From Hyphomicrobiales bacterium (lineage in GTDB: Bacteria > Pseudomonadota > Alphaproteobacteria > Rhizobiales > Aestuariivirgaceae), in contig JAIBJH010000195.1 of NCBI GenBank assembly GCA_020029455.1, positions 1 to 5,253 on the forward strand: a stretch of 5,253 nucleotides of DNA. The letters are read 5' to 3'. The notes below the pieces were generated by a model. That model searched no databases. It was not told where the DNA came from and was given only the letters and a program-made list of their open reading frames with translations. Each line of letters opens with the position of its first letter. The stretch's first letter is position 1. Shown one piece after another: positions 1 through 4,753 of the stretch. Position numbers and translations under genes: made by a program.

Positions 1-546
1 CTGGGGCCGGAGCGCGACGTTTCGATTTTTCATGGCCTTCATGTGGAGCGGGTGCCTCTGGAGCAGGCGGGGGCGGTGATCTGCACTGGCCTCTTTCACG
101 ACGACCGGGAGACGCCCAATGACTATGAAACGCTGCTGCAGGAGATGCTCTCCCGCAAACTGCCGATGATCTGCGCCAACCCGGACAAAATCGTGCGCAA
201 AGGTTCACGGCTTCTCTATTGTGCGGGTTCACTTGCTGAACGCTATGCGGCGATGGGGGGCGAGGTCTCCATGGCGGGCAAGCCCTATGCGCCGATCTAT
301 GATCTCGCCCGCAGGAAAGCGGAAGCTGCGCGTGGAATGCAGGTCGCGACAGGAGACATTCTCGCCATCGGTGATGGGCCGGAGACGGACATCAAGGGCG
401 CGGCAGACCAGGGCATTGCCTGCCTCTATGTAACGGGCGGGGTGCGCGATCACACAAGCGATATGGAAGCAGAACTGACCCATATCCAAGAGCTCGTTCC
501 AAAAGCCCGCATTGTCGCTGCCGTGCCGGAACTGGTCTGGAGCTAG
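1..546 (+). CDS. HAD superfamily class IIA hydrolase, 3' part (5' end outside window)
   Basis: The frame is open from the first base, so this is the C-terminal 181 residues of a longer protein. Class IIA HAD phosphatases of this kind (NagD-like; I believe TIGR01459) run to about 280-290 residues, so roughly 100 are missing, including motif I with the nucleophilic Asp. Visible motifs are an NPD (178-186) that begins the segment after the cap, a GKP (277-285) with the motif III lysine, and GDGPETDIKGA (370-402), the motif IV acidic Mg2+-binding loop, followed by a short beta strand and a glycine turn (LYVTGGV). These support a cytoplasmic Mg-dependent phosphatase, but the substrate cannot be read from sequence. 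The internal GTG at 43 is not the true start, because upstream codons continue the homologous reading. The next gene lies 81 bases downstream. Family confidence is high; exact function is unknown. Confidence 0.88.
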   Translation: MGPERDVSIFHGLHVERVPLEQAGAVICTGLFHDDRETPNDYETLLQEMLSRKLPMICANPDKIVRKGSRLLYCAGSLAERYAAMGGEVSMAGKPYAPIYDLARRKAEAARGMQVATGDILAIGDGPETDIKGAADQGIACLYVTGGVRDHTSDMEAELTHIQELVPKARIVAAVPELVWS

Positions 547-586
547 AGAGACTGTTCTTTTGGACTTTGGTCTGGTTCTCGTTGCA

Positions 587-612
587 CCGCACAATGCTAT
601 GCTGCTGTGCGG
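587..612 (+). other. Hairpin just before the MaoC ribosome binding site
   Basis: A perfect 7-bp stem is formed by CCGCACA (587-593) and TGTGCGG (606-612) around a 12-base loop that contains the tandem repeat ATGCTATGCT. There is no T-run after it, so it is not a normal intrinsic terminator for the upstream HAD gene. The 3' arm includes the first two G of the purine run GGGAGGGG (611-618) that serves as the MaoC Shine-Dalgarno, so it could tune translation. It may equally be a chance hairpin. Confidence 0.4.
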
Positions 613-627
613 GAGGGGCATTGGGTC

Positions 628-1056
628 ATGACGTCCTATTGCATCGAGGAGTTAATGATCGGGCAGGAGGCTTTCATCGAAAAACCTGTCATGGAGTCCG
701 ACATCGAGATCTTTGCCGAGCTCACCGGCGACCACAATCCGGTGCATCTGGACGAAACCTATGCGGCCGGCACTTTCTTCAAGGGGCGCATTGCCCATGG
801 CATGCTGTCGGCGGGTTTCATCTCGGCGGTGATCGGCATGAAGCTGCCCGGTCCCGGCGCCATCTACATGTCGCAGACCCTGCGCTTCTTGGCGCCGGTC
901 AGGATTGGCGATCAGGTTAAAACTGTGGTCAAGGTTGAGACCATTGACTTGGCCAAGAAGCGCAGCCAATTGCAATGCTGGTGTGAAGTTGCCGGAAAGC
1001 GCGTCGTGGAAGGAGAAGCATTGGTCTATGTTCCCTCGCGTAGTGCACGCAACTGA
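628..1056 (+). CDS. MaoC-family hot-dog fold dehydratase / (R)-enoyl-CoA hydratase-like
   Basis: The protein has 142 residues, the usual size of a single hot-dog MaoC/PhaJ-type domain. These enzymes hydrate trans-2-enoyl-CoA to (R)-3-hydroxyacyl-CoA. The hydratase signature is clear: FAELTGDHNPVHLDE (residues 29-43) contains the catalytic Asp35 and His40 in D-x4-H spacing, with Asn37 between them as in PhaJ. It is followed by GRIAHGML (53-60) on the central hot-dog helix. The strand LRFLAPVRIGDQV is also typical. I chose ATG 628 over GTG 607 because a strong purine-rich site (GGGAGGGG, 611-618) precedes it at normal distance and 607 lies inside a hairpin arm. The stop is 15 bases before ribF, so the two are probably one transcript. 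Substrate is unknown: short-chain acyl-CoA supply for polyhydroxyalkanoate or fatty-acid metabolism is possible, but no PHA gene is in view. Confidence 0.87.
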   Translation: MTSYCIEELMIGQEAFIEKPVMESDIEIFAELTGDHNPVHLDETYAAGTFFKGRIAHGMLSAGFISAVIGMKLPGPGAIYMSQTLRFLAPVRIGDQVKTVVKVETIDLAKKRSQLQCWCEVAGKRVVEGEALVYVPSRSARN

Positions 1057-1071
1057 CATGAAACTCTCTCG

Positions 1072-2076
1072 ATGCTGATCTTCAATCCAACCGATCCCGT
1101 GACGGCAGAGGTACAGGATGCCGTTGTTGCCATCGGCAATTTCGATGGGCTCCATCGGGGTCACCAGGAACTCATCACCATCGCGGAAGCGGAGGCGAGG
1201 CGGCTTGGCAAGAAATTCGGCCTTCTCACCTTCGAGCCCCATCCGCGCTCCTTCTTCAAGCCGCAGGAGCCGGTCTTTCGCCTGACGCCGCCCGCGCTGA
1301 AGCAGCGTCTCGTCAGGGCACTGGGCGTTGATTTCCTCGCCTGGCTTTCCTTTGATGAAAAACTTTCTTCCATGTCGCCAGAGGAATTCGTGCTCGAACA
1401 TCTGGTGAAGCGCCTGCAAGTCGCTCATGTGGTGACGGGCTATGATTTTCACTTCGGCAAGGGCCGCAAAGGCTCGCCGCAGACCCTGAAGGACATGGGC
1501 GCGGAGCATCGCTTCGGCGTCACCATTGTCGAGCAGGTGGCGGATGATGGCGATGGCCATGCGCCTTTCGCCTCAACCGGCATCCGCGATGAATTGCGCA
1601 ATGGCCATGTGGAAGCCGCCGCACGTGAGCTTGGCTATGACTGGACCGTCATGGGCGAGGTGGTCCATGGCGACAAGCGCGGGCGCGCTATCGGTTTCCC
1701 CACTGCCAACATTATTCTGGAGCCCGGGGCTGAGCCCTATCGCGGCATCTATGCGGTCGAAGTGCGCGATGCGGCGGCAGCGCCCGGCACGCCCGCCTGG
1801 ATGGGCGCCGGCTACTTCGGCGATAGGCCCACCTTCAATACGGAACGCACTTTCCTCGAAGTCTATCTCCTCGACCAGGATCTTGATCTCTATGGCCGCA
1901 GGTTGATTGTTTCCTTCGTCGCTCTCATCCGCGGCGACAAAACTTTCAAGTCCGTTGGTGAGTTGGTGGATCAGATGAGGGGCGATTGCGAAAAAGCTCG
2001 CGCCATTCTCGCCGAGCGGGCGAAAGAAGATGCCCCATTCCTGCTGGCTGAGAAACAGCGGAAGGGGTTGGTGTAG
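1072..2076 (+). CDS. ribF: Bifunctional riboflavin kinase / FAD synthetase RibF
   Basis: This cytoplasmic enzyme converts riboflavin to FMN and then FAD using ATP. It has 334 residues, close to the usual 305-340. The N-terminal nucleotidyltransferase (FAD synthetase) domain shows GNFDGLHRGH (22-31), the HP-RSFF segment, GYDFHFGKGRKGS (123-135) and STGIR (168-172). The C-terminal kinase domain starts near residue 190 and has GFPTAN (208-213), the ATP/Mg-binding PTAN motif, and the catalytic Glu263 in TFLEVYLLD. The LYGRRLIVSFVALIR strand and the final helix with D-x2-KAR are normal for the family. Usual members read EVHLLDF at the last motif; here it is EVYLLDQ, a modest departure. No good Shine-Dalgarno precedes ATG 1072 (CTCTCTCG), so translation probably depends on coupling to the MaoC gene 15 bases upstream. 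No FMN riboswitch is present. Both active sites look intact. Confidence 0.96.
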   Translation: MLIFNPTDPVTAEVQDAVVAIGNFDGLHRGHQELITIAEAEARRLGKKFGLLTFEPHPRSFFKPQEPVFRLTPPALKQRLVRALGVDFLAWLSFDEKLSSMSPEEFVLEHLVKRLQVAHVVTGYDFHFGKGRKGSPQTLKDMGAEHRFGVTIVEQVADDGDGHAPFASTGIRDELRNGHVEAAARELGYDWTVMGEVVHGDKRGRAIGFPTANIILEPGAEPYRGIYAVEVRDAAAAPGTPAWMGAGYFGDRPTFNTERTFLEVYLLDQDLDLYGRRLIVSFVALIRGDKTFKSVGELVDQMRGDCEKARAILAERAKEDAPFLLAEKQRKGLV

Positions 2077-2084
2077 CGTCCGAC

Positions 2085-2181
2085 CCGTCATCCCGGCGAA
2101 CGCCGGGACCCATTGGAGCATTTCCACTATCGAGACGATTCAGGGGGTCTCGTGTCGCGCTGCGCTTGCACGGGATGACGG
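2085..2181. repeat. Dispersed palindromic (REP-like) intergenic element
   Basis: Perfect 11-bp inverted ends, CCGTCATCCCG (2085-2095) and CGGGATGACGG (2171-2181), enclose a 97-bp unit. Inside are a tight hairpin CCCGGCG-AA-CGCCGGG (2092-2107), whose left arm shares CCCG with the outer end, and a second hairpin CGAGAC (2131-2136) with GTCTCG (2147-2152). Translated in the usual frames the ends give VIPANAGTH and ARDDG on + and WVPAFAGMTG on the minus strand. These spurious peptides are familiar from the many copies of this repeat family in proteobacterial genomes. It starts 9 bases after the ribF stop and may act as a transcript 3'-end structure. Only one copy is in this window, so the repeat call rests on the palindromic structure and remembered family resemblance. 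Confidence 0.82.
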
Positions 2182-2278
2182 ATTAGGGAAGGGGCGTTTG
2201 AACTCTCTGACAGTTTCTGATCGGTTTTCTCTCCAGCCCTTGCATTTTCCATGCACCTGAATATGCCGCTTCAAAACC

Positions 2279-2285
2279 GGAGGGA
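2279..2285 (+). promoter_or_regulatory. Strong ribosome binding site of the oxidoreductase gene
   Basis: GGAGGGA at 2279-2285 lies immediately ahead of ATG 2289, with five bases between GGAGG and the start codon. It fixes the start, and it suggests independent, efficient translation, unlike the weak site of ribF upstream. No convincing promoter was found between the palindromic repeat and this site, although TTGCAT at 2240-2245 with TATGCC at 2262-2267 is a poor match. Confidence 0.7.
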
Positions 2286-2288
2286 TCC

Positions 2289-3407
2289 ATGAAAGAGCTT
2301 GGCATCGGCATTATCGGCACGGGCTTCATGGGCAAGGCCCACGCCTTTGCCTATCGCGCGGCACTCGCCGCCTTTCCGGAAATCCCAACGCCCCGGCTTC
2401 GCATGATCGCCGATGTGACGGCGGAGGCTGCGGCCAAGGCGGCGCATCAATATGGCTTTGAAGCCTCAACCTCAGACTGGAAGGCGCTGATCGCAGACCC
2501 CCAAGTGGATGTTGTCTCCATCACCACGCCCAACACCTTCCACAAGGAAATGACACTGGCTGCGATCGCTGCGGGCAAGCATGTCCATTGCGAGAAGCCG
2601 TTGGCGCCGACGCTTTCTGACTCGGAAGAAATGGTAAGGGCGGCGGAAGCGAAAGGCATCATTACTCAGGTCGGCTACAACTACATCAAGAACCCGCTGC
2701 TCAAACTGGCGCGCGAGATGATCGAGGTGGGAGAGCTTGGCGAGATCTACAATTTCCGGGGGCAACATGCGGAAGACTATATGTCGAACCCGGAGAACCC
2801 CTACACGTGGCGGCTTGATCCCGTCGGCGGTCCCGGTGTCATCGCCGATCTTGGCAGCCACATCATCGGCATGGCGCGCTTCCTCCTGGGGCCGGTCACC
2901 GAAGTAATGGCGGACGTTGAAACCATCGTGAAGTCCAGGCCCTCAGGTCCCGGCGCGAAGGAGCGCACGCCTGTTTTGGTCGATGACATTGCGCGGCTGA
3001 TGCTGCGCTTTGGGCGTGGCTGTGGCGGCATGATCGAGGCCAATTGGGTGGCGACGGGCCGCAAGATGCATCTGGGTTTTGAGGTTCACGGCTCCAAAGG
3101 CGGGATTCACTGGAATGCCGAGCACATGAATGAGCTGCATTATTACAAGGCGGGCAGGGAGCCGCGCCATATGGGATTTGCCACGCTCGAAGCCGGCCCG
3201 CAGCATCATCCCTATGGCCGCTTCTGCGTGGCGCCGGGGCACCAGCTTGGCTTTAATGACATGAAGACCATTGAGATTGCGGAGTTTCTGGGGGCCATCG
3301 GCGGCGCACCCAAGGCCGGCCCCGATTTCCGCGAGGCATTTGAGATTCAGAAGGTTGTGGAGGCGGGGATTCGGTCATCGAAAGAGAAGAAGTGGGTGGG
3401 GATGTGA
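2289..3407 (+). CDS. Gfo/Idh/MocA-family NAD(P)-dependent oxidoreductase
   Basis: The protein has 372 residues, normal for the family, which oxidises or reduces sugars, inositols and their keto forms. An N-terminal Rossmann fold starts with GIGIIGTGFMGKAHA; GTGFMG (10-15) is the GxGxxG dinucleotide loop. The second signature, HCEKPLAPT, has the catalytic-site Lys103 in EKP (102-104). The C-terminal alpha/beta domain carries GGPGVIADLGSH (180-191), with the conserved Asp187 and His191. The opening IGTGFMGKAHAFAYR plus TSDWKALI and TPNTFHKEM resembles the rhizobial branch often found with sugar ABC transporters, but none is visible here, so the substrate is open. A strong GGAGGGA site precedes the start. 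The gene stands alone, 212 bases after ribF and 254 before cspA. No signal peptide is seen, so it should be cytoplasmic. Confidence 0.93.
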   Translation: MKELGIGIIGTGFMGKAHAFAYRAALAAFPEIPTPRLRMIADVTAEAAAKAAHQYGFEASTSDWKALIADPQVDVVSITTPNTFHKEMTLAAIAAGKHVHCEKPLAPTLSDSEEMVRAAEAKGIITQVGYNYIKNPLLKLAREMIEVGELGEIYNFRGQHAEDYMSNPENPYTWRLDPVGGPGVIADLGSHIIGMARFLLGPVTEVMADVETIVKSRPSGPGAKERTPVLVDDIARLMLRFGRGCGGMIEANWVATGRKMHLGFEVHGSKGGIHWNAEHMNELHYYKAGREPRHMGFATLEAGPQHHPYGRFCVAPGHQLGFNDMKTIEIAEFLGAIGGAPKAGPDFREAFEIQKVVEAGIRSSKEKKWVGM

Positions 3408-3501
3408 GCCCGGTTTCGGCCATGCACCAAATTTGCCCAACAATGCATTAACTACGGCAGTGCCCGACGCCTTCAATCAAATAGCTTGCATTTTTGCCCC
3501 C

Positions 3502-3520
3502 AAGCGCCCATATGGCGCTT
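3502..3520. other. Small perfect inverted repeat in the oxidoreductase-cspA spacer
   Basis: AAGCGCC (3502-3508) and GGCGCTT (3514-3520) flank the five-base centre CATAT. No T-run follows on either strand, so it is a poor terminator candidate. It lies about 40 bases upstream of the proposed cspA -35 box, a position compatible with an operator, but no regulator family is recognised. The rest of 3408-3661 holds no gene that I can support. Confidence 0.4.
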
Positions 3521-3557
3521 ATCGAGTTTCGGCCGGTTGGCTTGGCTCCGCGCTTTG

Positions 3558-3586
3558 TTGATGCAAGTGCACTAGCCTCCTCTACT
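3558..3586 (+). promoter_or_regulatory. Possible sigma-70 promoter of cspA
   Basis: TTGATG (3558-3563) and TCTACT (3581-3586) are separated by exactly 17 bases and are each 4 of 6 matches to the -35 and -10 consensus. Transcription would start near 3593, giving a leader of roughly 70 bases before ATG 3662, with a hairpin inside it. Alphaproteobacterial promoters are loose, so this is only a candidate. Confidence 0.35.
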
Positions 3587-3609
3587 TTCCTACGACATCG
3601 ATTGACTGA

Positions 3610-3626
3610 GCCGCATCGTGTGCGGC
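3610..3626 (+). other. Hairpin in the cspA 5' leader
   Basis: GCCGCA (3610-3615) pairs perfectly with TGCGGC (3621-3626) around the loop TCGTG. It lies 25 bases before the AGGAG ribosome binding site (3651-3655), which itself is unpaired in this fold. Leaders of cold-shock genes are known to refold with temperature, so this may contribute to post-transcriptional control. That role is inference from the family, not shown by the hairpin itself. Confidence 0.4.
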
Positions 3627-3661
3627 GCGGTCACACATTTGCATCCAGACAGGAGTTTTCA

Positions 3662-3871
3662 ATGCAAACAGGTACAGTCAAATGGTTCAATGCCACCAAG
3701 GGTTTTGGTTTCATTCAGCCGGATCAGGGCAATCAGGATGTGTTCGTGCATGTCAGCGCTCTCGCAAGCGCGGGCATCCATACGCTGAATGAAGGCCAGA
3801 AGCTTTCCTTCGACATCGTCAAGGATCAGCGCACTGGCAAGTCCTCAGCGGGCAATATCAAGATCGACTGA
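3662..3871 (+). CDS. cspA: Cold-shock protein, CspA family
   Basis: This is a 69-residue single cold-shock domain, the normal length. It binds single-stranded RNA and DNA in the cytoplasm as a chaperone that melts secondary structure. The signature is complete: GTVKWFN (4-10) with Trp8, RNP1 KGFGFI (13-18) and RNP2 VFVHV (27-31), then SAL and a C-terminal strand ending GNIKID. ATG 3662 is chosen because AGGAG (3651-3655) is six bases upstream and the protein aligns from its first residues with typical Csp proteins. The same frame runs open further upstream to a TTG at 3494, but those codons look non-coding and cover the likely promoter. Rhizobia carry several csp paralogues, so the symbol is by family rather than proven orthology. 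It heads a block with an unknown gene and rpsU. Cold induction is likely but not demonstrated. Confidence 0.95.
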   Translation: MQTGTVKWFNATKGFGFIQPDQGNQDVFVHVSALASAGIHTLNEGQKLSFDIVKDQRTGKSSAGNIKID

Positions 3872-3940
3872 TCAAAATTCCGTATCACAGCCCCGTTCGA
3901 GCCACGGATGTACTGGTGGAAGGGGTAATGATACGACACT

Positions 3941-3964
3941 CGCGCCGGCCTGAAAACCGGCGCG
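3941..3964 (+). terminator. GC-rich hairpin between cspA and the 84-aa gene
   Basis: CGCGCCGG (3941-3948) and CCGGCGCG (3957-3964) form a perfect 8-bp stem around the loop CCTGAAAA. The downstream sequence TACTCTTCTC is pyrimidine-rich but lacks a real T-run, so it would be a weak or partial intrinsic terminator. It may attenuate read-through from cspA, protect the cspA mRNA 3' end, or be a leader structure of the following gene, whose ribosome binding site starts 26 bases on. The 130 bases between cspA and that gene contain no ORF that I can support. Confidence 0.5.
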
Positions 3965-4001
3965 TACTCTTCTCGCCGTAACATTCTTCGGAGGACGAAA
4001 C

Positions 4002-4256
4002 ATGGCCGATATGGGCAATCTCTACGTCTATGCTTCGAAGAAGAAGACCGGCATTTACTGCTATTCGGCCGACCAAAGTGACGTGGGGCTTCCCGCTACG
4101 CTTTCGCCGTGGCTCGGCATCGGCGTCTTGCGCCCCGATCAGGTCATTCCCCACGGACTTTCCCGGCAGGACGTTGAAAGCGGCATCAGGGCAAATGGCT
4201 ACCAGCTCTGGCGCAAGAAATCACAGCTCAGCGCCACGGGCGCACAAGAAGGTTAA
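4002..4256 (+). CDS. Small conserved-looking protein of unknown function, upstream of rpsU
   Basis: I do not assign a family or function. The 84-residue protein is soluble, with no signal peptide or membrane segment. The N-terminal part, NLYVYASKKKTGIYCYS (6-22), looks like two beta strands joined by a lysine-rich turn. The middle holds the hydrophobic PWLGIGVLRP (36-45). SRQDVESGIRANGY (54-67) looks like a short helix, then LWRKKS, and the last ten residues appear disordered. Coding is supported by a good GGAGG site (3990-3994, seven-base spacer), the absence of a competing ORF, and its fit against rpsU, whose ATG is three bases after this TAA. I recall similar hypothetical proteins in rhizobia but cannot check that. 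Translational coupling to S21 and proximity to cspA suggest a link to ribosome or RNA function; this is inference from context. Confidence 0.8.
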   Translation: MADMGNLYVYASKKKTGIYCYSADQSDVGLPATLSPWLGIGVLRPDQVIPHGLSRQDVESGIRANGYQLWRKKSQLSATGAQEG

Positions 4257-4259
4257 GGG

Positions 4260-4562
4260 ATGCGGATATTCGTCAGGGACAATAATATCGATCAGGCGCT
4301 GCGCATTCTGAAGAAGAAGATGCAGCGCGAAGGGCTTTTCCGAGAGATGAAGGCCAATGAGGCCTTTGAAAAGCCATCCGAGAAGCGTGTGCGCGAAAAG
4401 ACGGAAGCCATCCGTCGTGCAAGGAAGATGGCGCGCAAGAAGCTCCAGCGTGAAGGCTTGCTTCCCATGCCGAAGAAAAAGCCGCTCGTGCCGCGCCGGC
4501 CTAACCCCTTTGCCCCCAGCGCAGGCGCAACTCCATCTGGCGCCTTTCCCGTCGCGAAGTAG
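4260..4562 (+). CDS. rpsU: 30S ribosomal protein S21 with C-terminal extension
   Basis: S21 is a small, very basic protein of the 30S platform near the anti-Shine-Dalgarno end of 16S rRNA, and it helps translation initiation. Residues 1-69 match the family closely: VRDNNIDQALRILKKKMQREG (5-25), FREMK, EKPSEKR (37-43) and a long basic helix ending at QREGLLP (63-69). Typical S21 is about 70-75 residues, but this one has 100. The extra tail (70-100) is basic and then rich in Pro, Ala and Gly (PKKKPLVPRRPNPFAP), probably disordered. The start ATG is three bases after the preceding stop, with AGAAGG (around 4247-4252) overlapping the upstream gene's last codons, which suggests coupled translation. 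A terminator follows at once. Bacteria of this group often have more than one S21 gene, and this could be the stress-related copy. Confidence 0.95.
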   Translation: MRIFVRDNNIDQALRILKKKMQREGLFREMKANEAFEKPSEKRVREKTEAIRRARKMARKKLQREGLLPMPKKKPLVPRRPNPFAPSAGATPSGAFPVAK

Positions 4563-4586
4563 GCCGGGGCTGCACCCGGCCTTTCT
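4561..4586 (+). terminator. Intrinsic terminator after rpsU
   Basis: AGGCCGGG (4561-4568) pairs perfectly with CCCGGCCT (4575-4582) around the loop GCTGCA and is followed by TTTCT. The left arm uses the last two bases of the rpsU TAG stop, so coding and termination overlap. It is the best terminator in the window and marks the end of the cspA-to-rpsU block. From here to 4722 I see no gene or convincing promoter, only a weak 5-bp hairpin (GCCAG 4651-4655 with CTGGC 4663-4667). Confidence 0.83.
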
Positions 4587-4722
4587 AACCCACGAATCAA
4601 TCAAATTTTACGAATTGCTGAGAAGCACAGTTAACTCTCTCTTCATTTGAGCCAGGGTTTTGCTGGCGATGCTTTGAAGTTTAGTGATTCCAGTGAGCCG
4701 ATTTTCGCGCGATTGGCAGACA

Positions 4723-4749
4723 CTCCCACAAGACGAAACTTGTGGGGGA
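4723..4749 (+). promoter_or_regulatory. Hairpin that buries the ribosome binding site of the exported-protein gene
   Basis: CCCACAAG (4725-4732) pairs perfectly with CTTGTGGG (4739-4746) around the loop ACGAAA, and a T-G wobble plus a C-G pair (4724/4747, 4723/4748) extend it to ten pairs. The 3' arm contains most of the purine run GGGGGA (4744-4749), the only plausible Shine-Dalgarno for ATG 4754. In the folded mRNA the site would be hidden, so the hairpin may act as a translational switch, for example temperature-sensitive. As DNA it could instead be an operator with two 8-bp half-sites. No T-run follows, so it is not a terminator. Confidence 0.6.
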
Positions 4750-4753
4750 TCAC

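Noticed and set aside
1057..1071. FMN riboswitch ahead of ribF
   Set aside because: Only 15 bases separate the genes and no RFN-element conserved blocks are seen there or in the MaoC upstream region.
652..1560. Minus-strand open frame of 302 codons across the MaoC and ribF genes
   Set aside because: It lies antisense to two clearly recognised genes, has no recognisable domain, and its length reflects the codon bias of high-GC coding DNA.
1573..2127. Minus-strand open frame of 184 codons starting with MEMLQWVPAFAGMTG
   Set aside because: Its N-terminus is the palindromic repeat read in a spurious frame, and the rest is antisense to the ribF kinase domain.
2249..3428. Nine-base direct repeat CCATGCACC at 2249-2257 and 3420-3428 flanking the oxidoreductase gene, as if a target-site duplication
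   Set aside because: Nine-base matches are expected many times by chance in 5 kb, the flanks do not match further, and no transposase or terminal repeats are present.
3494..3661. N-terminal extension of the cold-shock protein from TTG 3494
   Set aside because: The extension has no family similarity and covers the promoter and leader. ATG 3662 has a proper AGGAG site and gives the standard 69-residue protein.
4030..4311. Overlapping 93-codon + strand frame across the 84-aa gene and the start of rpsU
   Set aside because: It is Arg/Ser/Pro-rich in the manner of a shifted frame, lacks a ribosome binding site and conflicts with the rpsU start.
4714..4731. Possible sigma-54 promoter at TTGGCAGACACTCCCACA
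   Set aside because: The GG element has no TGC element at the required -12 spacing.
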